Of a stretch of 64,000 nt of DNA, positions 16,719 to 25,606 are shown in pieces. Under the pieces are notes generated by a model, which was given only the letters and a program-made list of their open reading frames with translations, had not been told where the DNA came from and made no database searches. Every line of letters begins with the position of its first letter. Position 1 is the stretch's first letter. This DNA comes from CAYVVD01 sp964454975 (GTDB lineage: Bacteria > Bacteroidota > Ignavibacteria > Kapaibacteriales > UBA2268), in NCBI GenBank assembly GCA_964454975.1, contig CAYVVD010000018.1:1-64000 (forward strand), read 5' to 3'. The translations under genes and the position numbers were made by a program.

Positions 16719-18230
16719 GTGAAAAGGCTGTTAATATTAATCATTCCTCTTATTGTATTTGGTCTTCTTAACCAGAGCCAGAGCGGCTGTTCATCACGTG
16801 AGATGACAACTGCGAAAATGGCATTCAGTAAAAAAGATTATGACAAAGCATTCGAAAGCGTGAACAAAGAATTGCAGAAAAACCCCGATAACGAAGAAGC
16901 GCTTGACCTTGCTATTAATTTGAGCTTTATTAAAAGGGATTTCATAGGCGCCTCGAGCTACCTGAAAAGACTGGAAAGTGTTGCCAAAACAGATGAATTC
17001 AAGAAGAAAATTCCATTATATGAGCAGCAAATCTGGACAAATGCTTATAATCAGGCAATCGGTTATTTTAATAAGTATATCCAGCTCAAAAACAATGAGT
17101 ATGCAGACTCATCAATCAAATATTTTGATATTGGTTCTGAAATTCGCCCCCGAAAAGTTGAGTTTTACAGTAACTTGGCATCTTTATATGAAAATACAGG
17201 TGACACTGCGAAAGCAATAGAGTATTTTACTAAATATATCGAAGAGCTTAAAGAAGAAACTAAATTCGCCAGGCAGAATAATATATATTTAAAACAACCC
17301 TATGGAGAAGTATTGTCTAAGTTTGGCTCACCGGAAAAAACTCAAAGTGACTCAATGCAAACAGGTGATATTACTCGAGCCGATTTATTCCAGATTAACA
17401 GCGATGAAGTCATTACTTATGCAAGAAAAGAACAAAATAAAGACTGGGAGCTTGTAGGATGGAGATTGAATCTTCCTGCAAGCTGGAGCATGGCTGAGAA
17501 AATAAGAAACATGTTTTATATGAATATGGCTTCATATTCCGCTTTGACAGATTATGCATACAGGGCAGGACAAATTGACAGGGCTCTCGAATTGATCAGA
17601 ATCATTCTTATATACGAGCCATATAACGACCGGGCAAACTCTTTTATGGTCCAGCTTTATAAAGAAACCGGCAAACTTGCAGACGCTATTGCAAGACTCG
17701 AAGAAGTTATCAAAAAGAACCCCGAAAACAAACTGTATTGGGCACAAATGGGCGACCTGGTTACATCCCAACAAAAATATGATGAAGCTATAGTCAGTTA
17801 CCAGACTGCTCTTGATTTGGACAGCGACTATGACATTGTTCTAAGAAACCTTGGATCTACTTATAAAAACAAAGCAAGTATAGTACAAGGCAAGCAAATT
17901 GACAGGCTCGAAGCTGACCCGAATTTTCAACCGGATCCTGAGGAATATTTTCCTTTTTTAAGGAAGTCAGCCGAATATTTCGAGAAATCACTTCGGACAC
18001 CAAAATTTAAAAATGACTTCCAGGTTCTTTCAGAATTAGCAAATATATACATGGTTCTTAGCAATGGTGACAAGTTAAACATAACCCTAACCAAGCTTGA
18101 AGATCTGGAAAATATGATCTCTGATGAATATAAAGAGCAGTACTACCTCACCCTGCTAAAGATTTATGGTGACAGGAAGAACAAGACAAAAATTGACGAA
18201 GTAACTAAAAAACTTGATGCATTAAGATAA
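16719..18230 (+). CDS. TPR-repeat lipoprotein
   Basis: A 503-residue protein. The GTG start at 16719 is chosen because AGGAG lies six bases upstream and it places a signal peptide (KRLLILIIPLIVFGLL..SGC) at the N-terminus. A longer frame from 16551 would run through the rlpA terminator. The SGC cysteine near residue 24 could be lipidated, though the lipobox is weak. Tetratricopeptide repeats are visible near residues 40-80, 150-190 and 300-400 (for example AIARLEEVIKKNPENKLYWAQMG), so it is likely a periplasmic scaffold. Its partner is unknown. A small DUF3467 gene follows 10 bases downstream. Confidence 0.8.
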   Translation: MKRLLILIIPLIVFGLLNQSQSGCSSREMTTAKMAFSKKDYDKAFESVNKELQKNPDNEEALDLAINLSFIKRDFIGASSYLKRLESVAKTDEFKKKIPLYEQQIWTNAYNQAIGYFNKYIQLKNNEYADSSIKYFDIGSEIRPRKVEFYSNLASLYENTGDTAKAIEYFTKYIEELKEETKFARQNNIYLKQPYGEVLSKFGSPEKTQSDSMQTGDITRADLFQINSDEVITYARKEQNKDWELVGWRLNLPASWSMAEKIRNMFYMNMASYSALTDYAYRAGQIDRALELIRIILIYEPYNDRANSFMVQLYKETGKLADAIARLEEVIKKNPENKLYWAQMGDLVTSQQKYDEAIVSYQTALDLDSDYDIVLRNLGSTYKNKASIVQGKQIDRLEADPNFQPDPEEYFPFLRKSAEYFEKSLRTPKFKNDFQVLSELANIYMVLSNGDKLNITLTKLEDLENMISDEYKEQYYLTLLKIYGDRKNKTKIDEVTKKLDALR

Positions 18231-18240
18231 AAAGGAATTT

Positions 18241-18558
18241 ATGGCTGAAAAACCAAAACAAAAGCAGATAAATATTGAGCTTGGAGACAAAGAAGCAGAA
18301 GGTATTTATGCTAATCTCGCAATAATAACTCATTCACAGGCAGAATTTATAATTGACTTCACAAGGCTTCTGCCCGGAGTACCAAAAGCAAAAGTTCAGG
18401 CAAGAATCATAATGACGCCCCAACATATCAAAATGCTTCATAGGGCGCTTGGTGAAAATATAGCCAAGTATGAAAACCAAAATGGAGAGATCAAAATAGA
18501 CTCTCCGCCGACGAATCCCTTGGCTGGTTTCAGCGGTGGTTCTCCAAAAATCAACTGA
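18241..18558 (+). CDS. DUF3467 protein
   Basis: A 105-residue soluble protein that matches the DUF3467 family: INIELGDKEAEGIYANLAII near the N-terminus and VQARIIMTPQHIKMLHRAL in the middle. Family members are small bacterial proteins of unknown function. The Gly/Pro/Ser-rich tail looks disordered. It lies 10 bases after the TPR lipoprotein and is probably in the same transcript. Confidence 0.85.
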   Translation: MAEKPKQKQINIELGDKEAEGIYANLAIITHSQAEFIIDFTRLLPGVPKAKVQARIIMTPQHIKMLHRALGENIAKYENQNGEIKIDSPPTNPLAGFSGGSPKIN

Positions 18559-18602
18559 ATGTTGATAAATAATAAAACTTAATATTAATTAACGGGGCTA
18601 TT

Positions 18603-20330
18603 ATGTTCGCCGGTAACTATGTATTAATACTTCATACACACCTGCCATGGGTGCTTAATCACGGGAGCTGGCCCCATGGGGAACATTGGTTGTTCGAAGC
18701 AGCAGCTGAATGTTATATCCCATTGATGAACGTGTTTAACGATTTAATGGAAGAAGGGATAAGACCGGGTATCAGTATTGACATCTCGCCTGTATTATGC
18801 GAACAGCTTGCCCACCCATCTTTCCCCGATAAATTTATTGCTTATTGTGATGAAATGATTGGGAATGCTGCCAGGGACGAAAGGGAATTCACAGATAAGG
18901 GATACGACCCTCATCATATTTATCTAAGTAAATTCTGGCAGGAATGGTATGATTCCAAAAAAGATGACTTTGTTCATAAATATAAAAAGTCAATAATTGG
19001 GGCAATGAGAAAACTGCAGGACGAGAATGCAATCGAAATTCTCACTTGCGGGGCAACGCATGGTTACCTTCCGTTATTAGGTTATGATGAAAGCATTAAT
19101 TTGCAGGTAAAAGCATCCGTCGAGAACTATAAGAAGCATTTTGGAAGGGAACCAAGGGGAACCTGGCTTCCCGAATGCGCATACAGACCTTCGTATGAGT
19201 GGAAGTCATACATACCGGTTGCCCCCTTTAATGAAAAGAGGCTAAGGCCGGGAATAGAACAATTTTTGAATGCCTGGGGAATAAACCACTTTGTTAGCGA
19301 CCAAAAGCTGCTGGAAGGTTCATCACCGATCGGGAAATTTCATTCACATTACCGAAAAGATTTCGAAAGTTTAAAAAACCAAAACTTTCAATTCAATTTT
19401 GGTGATTTTGACAAGTCGCCACTCAAAGCATATAATGTTTGTTCGAGTGACCAGGTTCAATTTGGTAATGCGTTTGTGTTCGTTCGCCACCGTGAAATAT
19501 CAATGCAAGTTTGGAGTGGTGAAGTAGGTTATCCCGGAGAATCCGATTATCTTGACTTCCATAAAAAGCACATGGATTCTCTCCTTCGCTATTGGAGAGT
19601 AACTGACAATAAAGCAGACATGATGTACAAGACATTGTATCATCCTGATAGGGTATGGAAAAAACTGGATAACCAGTCAAACCATTTTATACATAATATC
19701 GAGAATACTCTTAACTGGGAAAAGAACACGATGGGCCGAAATGGTTTTTTATGCACACCATTTGATACAGAACTATTCGGTCATTGGTGGTTTGAAGGGC
19801 CTGAATTTCTTCGGTATGTATTGAAAGGAATTTACAACTCTCCATATGTTCACACAGCAACGACATCAGAAGAAATTCACAGAACAGATCCGCGTGAAGT
19901 AATCAGCTTGCCGGAAGGTTCATGGGGTGTAAAGAACACTCACGAAGTTTGGATTAATGAGGATAACAAATGGACATGGGAAGCGATTTATAACGATGAG
20001 AACAGGCTCAAAAAGATTCTTTCAGAAAATCCCATTAATGAACAAAGCCCTGAATTCAAGCGTATCATGAACCAGGCGTTAAGGGAAATGATGCTGGAAC
20101 AATCCTCTGACTGGCAATTTCTTATCTACACTTATTCCGCAAAGGATTATGCCGAACACAGGTTTTCTTATCATCATTCCGATTTCAACCGCTTGTGTGA
20201 CATGGCTGAAAAAAATAAAGCCACCGGTTCAATAAACAAAGAGGACGAGCTTTATTTATCTGAGTGCGAAGTCAGAAACCCAGTCTTTCAGGAAATCAAT
20301 TCTGAATGGTGGCAGCCGCTTAAATTTTGA
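18603..20330 (+). CDS. GH57 family 1,4-alpha-glucan branching enzyme-like protein
   Basis: A 575-residue glycoside hydrolase family 57 protein with a DUF1957-type C-terminal region. Conserved motifs in order are LHTHLPW (residues 9-15), CGATHGYLPLL, GTWLPECAYRP (nucleophile Glu near residue 191) and PFDTELFGHWWFEGP (acid/base Asp near residue 388). These match archaeal/cyanobacterial GH57 branching enzymes, which transfer alpha-1,4 segments to alpha-1,6 positions in glycogen-like glucan. No glycogen synthase or phosphorylase gene is nearby. Transcription into the following flippase gene is possible (16-base gap). Confidence 0.9.
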   Translation: MFAGNYVLILHTHLPWVLNHGSWPHGEHWLFEAAAECYIPLMNVFNDLMEEGIRPGISIDISPVLCEQLAHPSFPDKFIAYCDEMIGNAARDEREFTDKGYDPHHIYLSKFWQEWYDSKKDDFVHKYKKSIIGAMRKLQDENAIEILTCGATHGYLPLLGYDESINLQVKASVENYKKHFGREPRGTWLPECAYRPSYEWKSYIPVAPFNEKRLRPGIEQFLNAWGINHFVSDQKLLEGSSPIGKFHSHYRKDFESLKNQNFQFNFGDFDKSPLKAYNVCSSDQVQFGNAFVFVRHREISMQVWSGEVGYPGESDYLDFHKKHMDSLLRYWRVTDNKADMMYKTLYHPDRVWKKLDNQSNHFIHNIENTLNWEKNTMGRNGFLCTPFDTELFGHWWFEGPEFLRYVLKGIYNSPYVHTATTSEEIHRTDPREVISLPEGSWGVKNTHEVWINEDNKWTWEAIYNDENRLKKILSENPINEQSPEFKRIMNQALREMMLEQSSDWQFLIYTYSAKDYAEHRFSYHHSDFNRLCDMAEKNKATGSINKEDELYLSECEVRNPVFQEINSEWWQPLKF

Positions 20331-20346
20331 CTATTTGCGGGATAAA

Positions 20347-21750
20347 ATGTCTGATTCACGCCGGATATTCAAAAACATATTATCACTCTCTACCGCCGAA
20401 TTCTTCGGTAAAGGTCTTACCATTGTTTTCACGATTTATCTTGCAAGGGTTTTGCAACCTGAAACTTACGGCACGTTCAGTTTTGCCAAAACTTATTTCA
20501 GTTATTTTGTATTGCTCGTTACTTTAGGATTTGAGTCCTATGGCACTCGTGAAATAGCAAAGCAACCTGATTTAAGAAGCAAATATGTAGATGCGATTTT
20601 CAGTCTCAGGCTTATACTTTCTTTTTTTGTATACCTTTTTCTTGCTTTAAGCTTATTTATTACAAGCAGAGGGTTTGATTCTGATATCCTTATACTCATT
20701 GGAGGATCGCAAATTTTCTCGATAGCTACAAACCTCCAATGGTATTACCAGGGTATAGAAAAGATGGAGATAATTGCTATCAGACAATTTCTAACCGGAA
20801 CTCTGAATATTATTGGAGTTATTATCTTTGTTACGTCTCCGGAAGATAGGTATCTCGCGATGGCAGTTATATCTCTGACTATGTTTATTAATTCTTTATG
20901 GATGATAATATACTATATCCGTACCAACACGAAAATTAATATCCATATCGATATAGCTTTTTGGAAAAAGACATTAAAGTCCAGCATTCCTATTGGTGCT
21001 GCGTTTGTTTTTGTAGTTATCTATAATTACATCGCAATTATAATGCTGGGTTACCTTAAAGATGACACACAGGTTGGGATATATGCAGCAGCAATCCAGA
21101 TTGTGGTTTTCGGGATGCTTCCTCTCCAGATAATCCAGGGAGCCTTTTTTCCAAAAATATCCCGGCTTGTTACTCCTCAAGAAAAGGACAAGATATTGTC
21201 TGTTTTTAATCAACTCCTTTATCTTGTAGGAGTTTATATTTCATTTTCATTATTCTTTTATTCTGACTGGATTACTGAAATATTGGGCGAAAAATATTCT
21301 TTAAGTATAAATGTGATTAAATACTTAATCCCATTTAATCTATTAGTTCCCCTTAGTCTTTCCTATTTTATTACATTAATTGCATGGAACAGGGAAAAAC
21401 AGGTTTTTTGGGCAAATCTTGCCGGAGCTGTAATCAATGTTTCAGCAAATATTTTGTTAATACCTGAATATGGTATTTTTGGCGCAGCAATTGCAATGTT
21501 TTGCAGTGAGTTAACTGTAATGATCATATTAGGAATCATGTATTTAAAAGCCGTTAAGAAAACTTATGCGTTCAGGTATGTTAGGGCTTTGCTTATAGGT
21601 TTGATTTCATTTGGCCCTTGTTATTTATTAATTGAATCAGGGATTAACTCATTTGCAATATTTATAGTTAGCTCTGCTCTATACATGACTATTACATTCA
21701 TATCAAAGACTCTGAATTTAAATGAATTAAGGCAATACCTAAGGAAATGA
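20347..21750 (+). CDS. Wzx-type oligosaccharide flippase
   Basis: A 467-residue polytopic inner-membrane protein of the polysaccharide biosynthesis (MVF/PST) superfamily, with about 12 membrane segments. The N-terminus SLSTAEFFGKGLTIVFTIYL and LARVLQPETYGTFSFAKTY are hallmarks of Wzx/RfbX flippases that move lipid-linked glycans to the periplasm. ATG 20347 was preferred to TTG 20335. The stop overlaps the glf ATG by four bases, tying the flippase to the furanose-sugar genes that follow and hinting at its cargo. Confidence 0.9.
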   Translation: MSDSRRIFKNILSLSTAEFFGKGLTIVFTIYLARVLQPETYGTFSFAKTYFSYFVLLVTLGFESYGTREIAKQPDLRSKYVDAIFSLRLILSFFVYLFLALSLFITSRGFDSDILILIGGSQIFSIATNLQWYYQGIEKMEIIAIRQFLTGTLNIIGVIIFVTSPEDRYLAMAVISLTMFINSLWMIIYYIRTNTKINIHIDIAFWKKTLKSSIPIGAAFVFVVIYNYIAIIMLGYLKDDTQVGIYAAAIQIVVFGMLPLQIIQGAFFPKISRLVTPQEKDKILSVFNQLLYLVGVYISFSLFFYSDWITEILGEKYSLSINVIKYLIPFNLLVPLSLSYFITLIAWNREKQVFWANLAGAVINVSANILLIPEYGIFGAAIAMFCSELTVMIILGIMYLKAVKKTYAFRYVRALLIGLISFGPCYLLIESGINSFAIFIVSSALYMTITFISKTLNLNELRQYLRK

Positions 21751-22871
21751 AATACGATTTTTTAATAGTGGGGACCGGATACTCCGGTTGCATTCTCGCA
21801 CAAAGAATTGCGGAGGAGCTTAATAAAAAGATATTGCTTGTTGAAAAACGCAGTCACATTGCCGGGAACGCTTATGATTACTACAACGAGGATGGAATCC
21901 TTGTGCATAAATACGGCCCGCATATTTTCCATACACAAAATAAAAAAGCATGGGAATACCTCTCGCGCTTTACAAGATGGAGGCCATATTATCACAGGGT
22001 ATTGGCTGTTGTAGAAGGAATGACCATGCCTGTTCCTTTTAATTTCAATTCTCTTTACAAAGCATTTCCCCCAAAATATGCTGAGAAACTCGAAAGAACC
22101 CTTCTGGAGAACTATGGTTATGGATTGAAAATCCCAATCTTAAAACTACTCGAAACAAAAAATGATGATTTAAAACTACTTGCTGACTATATCTACAAGA
22201 ACATCTTCCTTGGATATACTATAAAGCAATGGGGATTAAAACCCGATGAACTCGACTACTCTGTGACATCGCGCATCCCTGTTTATCTAAGTCGTGACGA
22301 CCGCTATTTCCAGGATCAGTACCAGGGCATCCCTGAGCATGGCTACACTGCGATGCTGAATAAAATTATTACTCACCGAAACATCCACCTGATGCTGAAT
22401 ACTGACTACAAAGATGTAATTGGCGATATAAAATTTGATAGAATTATTTATACAGGCCCCATTGATTATTTCTTTGATTTAGTTCACGGTGAACTCCCCT
22501 ACAGGAGTTTGAACTTTGATTTTAAGACTTATGACACTGATATTTTCCAGGAAGTTGCACAGGTGAACTATCCAAATAATCACAAATTCACAAGAATAAC
22601 AGAATTCAAACATCTCTCAGGACAGACTCATAGGAAGACTACCGTAGCCTATGAATACCCATCACAATACCAAAAGGGAATAAATGAGCCTTACTACCCC
22701 ATCCCGAAAGATGAAAACCATGAGCAATTCGCCAAATATAAAGCAGATGCTGATAAGCTAAATAATGCATACTTTACAGGAAGGCTCGCAGAGTATAAAT
22801 ACTACAACATGGACCAGGTTGTCGGCACTTCTATGATAATATTTCGTAAAATAGTTGAAGACCTTCGCTAA
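21747..22871 (+). CDS. glf: UDP-galactopyranose mutase
   Basis: A 374-residue flavoprotein that interconverts UDP-galactopyranose and UDP-galactofuranose. The FAD-binding VGTGYSG is at residues 8-14, followed by EKRSHIAGNAYD, YGPHIFHT (substrate/FAD contact), PVPFNF, the mobile-loop region IKQWGLKPDEL with SRIPVYLSRDDRYF, and RLAEYKYYNMDQ near the C-terminus. Length is typical of bacterial Glf. It overlaps its neighbours by four bases upstream and one base downstream. The product would supply galactofuranose for a surface glycan; no galactofuranosyltransferase lies in the window. Confidence 0.96.
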   Translation: MKYDFLIVGTGYSGCILAQRIAEELNKKILLVEKRSHIAGNAYDYYNEDGILVHKYGPHIFHTQNKKAWEYLSRFTRWRPYYHRVLAVVEGMTMPVPFNFNSLYKAFPPKYAEKLERTLLENYGYGLKIPILKLLETKNDDLKLLADYIYKNIFLGYTIKQWGLKPDELDYSVTSRIPVYLSRDDRYFQDQYQGIPEHGYTAMLNKIITHRNIHLMLNTDYKDVIGDIKFDRIIYTGPIDYFFDLVHGELPYRSLNFDFKTYDTDIFQEVAQVNYPNNHKFTRITEFKHLSGQTHRKTTVAYEYPSQYQKGINEPYYPIPKDENHEQFAKYKADADKLNNAYFTGRLAEYKYYNMDQVVGTSMIIFRKIVEDLR

Positions 22872-24298
22872 TGCCTGTTAAACTGCCAATAGTGACAGAC
22901 CTCGATGGCACCTTTATCAAAAGCGACATGGCATTTGAGACAGCGGTTAAGCTTGTAAGAAAGTCTCCTTTTTACATTTTTTCAATCCTTGTATGGCTTT
23001 TTAAAGGCCGGGCATGGATGAAACATAAAATACTCGAAGAAATTGAACCTGATATAGAAAACCTCCCCTACAACATGGAATTGATCGAGATATTACAAAG
23101 AGAATATGAATCCGGCCGGGAAATCTATCTTGCTACAGCTTCTCATCAAAAAATTGCCGATATTATTGCTGACAGATTTGATTTTATCAAAGCAGGTTTC
23201 GGAAGTAACGAGTCATACAATTTAAAAAGCAAAAACAAAGCAAATTTTCTCAATGAAAAATTCGGTGATAAGGGCTTTATTTATGCCGGAGATTCTTCTG
23301 CTGACATTGCTGTATGGGAAAATGCTTCTGAAGCTATTGTTGTTAATGCTTCATCATCAACTCAGTCAAAAGCTGAAAAGCTTTTCATTGTGTTTGCCAA
23401 AATCAATAATAAACAATCATTCTTTAAATCTTTTATTAATGAGATTAGGGTTTACCAATGGGTGAAAAACATCTTGATTTTTCTACCATTGTTGCTGGCA
23501 CACACCTTAGAATCAGGTGACAAAATAATGAACGCAATCCTCGCCTTTTTTGCATTTAGCCTAACTGCTTCTTCTGTCTATGTAACAAACGATTTACTTG
23601 ATATAAATTCCGACAGGCGCCACCCACGGAAGCGAAACAGGCCAATTGCATCTGGGGATTTCCCGATATTACATGCAATTATAACAATCCCGTTCTTGCT
23701 TTTTGCCGGAATTGTTATAGGTTACTTAGTTAATATTGAATTTTTCGTAGTTCTGCTCCTATACCTGATTGCTACTACGTCTTATTCATTTATTCTGAAA
23801 AAGATTGCCCTCGCGGATGTAATTATACTCGCCGGCTTATATACTTTACGCATACTCGCAGGGGGCTACGCTGCCGAAGTGCCTATTTCACCCTGGCTGC
23901 TGGCATTTTCACTTTTTCTTTTCTTCAGCCTTGCGTTGGTAAAGAGATATACAGAATTATTGATGCTTATCAATAAAAACAAAGTAATGAGCACCCGACG
24001 TGGATATGATATTAATGACAATTTGTTGCTGCTTGCAATCGGCCCTGCCAGTGGTTTTATGGCTATACTTGTATTTGCACTTTACATTCAGAGCGACGAG
24101 GTGGTTAACCTTTACAGAAGCCCGAATGTGCTTTGGCTGCTAACTCCCCTTTTGTTATTTTGGATTACCAGGATATGGATGCTGGCGCACAGGGGCAAAA
24201 TGCACGACGACCCTATTGTCTTCACCGTTAAGGACACTGTTTCTTATTTAATTGGCTTGGGAATTGGAATAATTACGATATATGCGGCATTATGGTAG
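22871..24298 (+). CDS. HAD phosphatase-UbiA prenyltransferase fusion, likely 5-phosphoribosyl-polyprenyl-phosphate synthase
   Basis: A 475-residue fusion. Residues 1 to about 190 are a HAD-superfamily phosphatase (VTDLDGTFIKSD; YLATASHQK; FIYAGDSSADIAVW). Residues about 200-475 are a UbiA-type polytopic prenyltransferase with NDLLDINSDRRHPRKRNRP, the Asp-rich Mg/diphosphate site. The UbiA part resembles mycobacterial Rv3806c, which joins PRPP and decaprenyl phosphate. The following DprE1 and DprE2 support this. The HAD part may remove the 5-phosphate, the step done by Rv3807c in mycobacteria; that is inference. The stop overlaps dprE1 by seven bases. Confidence 0.88.
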   Translation: MPVKLPIVTDLDGTFIKSDMAFETAVKLVRKSPFYIFSILVWLFKGRAWMKHKILEEIEPDIENLPYNMELIEILQREYESGREIYLATASHQKIADIIADRFDFIKAGFGSNESYNLKSKNKANFLNEKFGDKGFIYAGDSSADIAVWENASEAIVVNASSSTQSKAEKLFIVFAKINNKQSFFKSFINEIRVYQWVKNILIFLPLLLAHTLESGDKIMNAILAFFAFSLTASSVYVTNDLLDINSDRRHPRKRNRPIASGDFPILHAIITIPFLLFAGIVIGYLVNIEFFVVLLLYLIATTSYSFILKKIALADVIILAGLYTLRILAGGYAAEVPISPWLLAFSLFLFFSLALVKRYTELLMLINKNKVMSTRRGYDINDNLLLLAIGPASGFMAILVFALYIQSDEVVNLYRSPNVLWLLTPLLLFWITRIWMLAHRGKMHDDPIVFTVKDTVSYLIGLGIGIITIYAALW

Positions 24299-25602
24299 AG
24301 AATTACGAATCGTGGGGTAGGTATCCGAAGATAAAGGCGGTCGGTGTTGAAAAAATATTTTACAGAAACGAAATTCCTGATCTAAGCTCATTCACTAAGA
24401 AAATACTTCCGCGCGGCCTCGGAAGAAGTTATGGCGATTCATGCCTTATTGATAAGGGCTTTCTGCTTGATGATACTGGAATGAACCACCTCATTGATTT
24501 TAACAAAAGCACTGGTATTATCAGGTGCGAAGCCGGCTTCAGTATGGAGGAATGCCTTGATTTAATGGTTCCATACGGCTGGTTCCCTGCAGCAACACCA
24601 GGCACTAAGTTCATTACGATTGCCGGAGCATTAGCTAACGATGTTCATGGCAAAAATCATCACAGGAACGGGACATTCGGCTGTCATGTTAAGCGATTTG
24701 AACTAATGCGATCTGATGGCGAGCGTCTTGTTTGCTCCAATGATGAAAACATTGATTTATTCAAAGCTACTATTGGTGGTCTTGGACTTACAGGCCTGAT
24801 AACATGGGTGGAATTTAAGACTCAGCCTTGCAAAGGGGCGTTTATTTACATGGAAAGCATTAAATTCAACTCTCTTGAGGAGTTTTTCGAGATAAACGAG
24901 GAATCCGATAAGGAGTTCGATTATACTGTCTCATGGGTGGATTGCACGGCACAAGGCGGCAACATGGGGCGCGGATTATACAGCAGGGGAATTCACGCGG
25001 ATCCGGCATTTCATAAAATACCCGAAGAACCTGCACCATCTGCCCTGCCATTTTTGTTTGATGCACCATTTATTAATTCAACTTCAGTTAATATTTTTAA
25101 CATGCTCTATTTCAACAAGCAGTTAAATAAAACCGAAAAGAGTGTTGTGCATTATAATCCTTTTTTCTATCCGCTCGATGCAGTCCAAAACTGGAACAAG
25201 GCTTACGGCAAAAACGGTTTCCTGCAGTACCAGTTTGTGGTTCCGTTTGAGAACTGCCTGAATACGATAAAATCAGTGCTGGTGGAAGTGGCAAAATCGG
25301 GCTTGTCTTCATTCCTGACGGTGTTGAAAACATTCGGCGATATTGAGTCGCCCGGAATGTTATCCTTCCCACAACCAGGTGTGACAATGGCAATCGACTT
25401 CAGAATGGAAGGCAATAAAACTTTGAGTACATGCAGGATTCTCGATGTAATCATTCGGGCAGCAGGCGGCAGGCTCTACCCTGCTAAAGATGCGCGCATG
25501 AACGGCGAAGATTTTCGCAATTTTTATCCGAATTGGAAAGAATTTTCAGAATTTATTGATCCAAAATTCACTTCTGCCTTCTGGGAAAGAGTAATGAGGT
25601 AA
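24292..25602 (+). CDS. dprE1: DprE1-like decaprenylphosphoryl-beta-D-ribose 2'-oxidase
   Basis: A 436-residue FAD-dependent oxidoreductase of the PCMH/VAO type, ending with an ALO-like C-terminal region. The N-terminal RGLGRSYGDSCL and ANDVHGKNHHRNGTFGCHV (the FAD-contacting His region) match DprE1, and the C-terminal GGRLYPAKDARM contains the lysine equivalent to catalytic Lys418 of the M. tuberculosis enzyme. DprE1 oxidises the 2'-hydroxyl of lipid-linked ribose; with DprE2 it yields lipid-linked D-arabinofuranose. Where the mycobacterial enzyme has the benzothiazinone-target Cys387 (NICVDFP), this one has MAIDF, that is alanine. It overlaps the UbiA gene and lies four bases before dprE2. 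Confidence 0.93.
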   Translation: MVENYESWGRYPKIKAVGVEKIFYRNEIPDLSSFTKKILPRGLGRSYGDSCLIDKGFLLDDTGMNHLIDFNKSTGIIRCEAGFSMEECLDLMVPYGWFPAATPGTKFITIAGALANDVHGKNHHRNGTFGCHVKRFELMRSDGERLVCSNDENIDLFKATIGGLGLTGLITWVEFKTQPCKGAFIYMESIKFNSLEEFFEINEESDKEFDYTVSWVDCTAQGGNMGRGLYSRGIHADPAFHKIPEEPAPSALPFLFDAPFINSTSVNIFNMLYFNKQLNKTEKSVVHYNPFFYPLDAVQNWNKAYGKNGFLQYQFVVPFENCLNTIKSVLVEVAKSGLSSFLTVLKTFGDIESPGMLSFPQPGVTMAIDFRMEGNKTLSTCRILDVIIRAAGGRLYPAKDARMNGEDFRNFYPNWKEFSEFIDPKFTSAFWERVMR

Positions 25603-25606
25603 TGAT

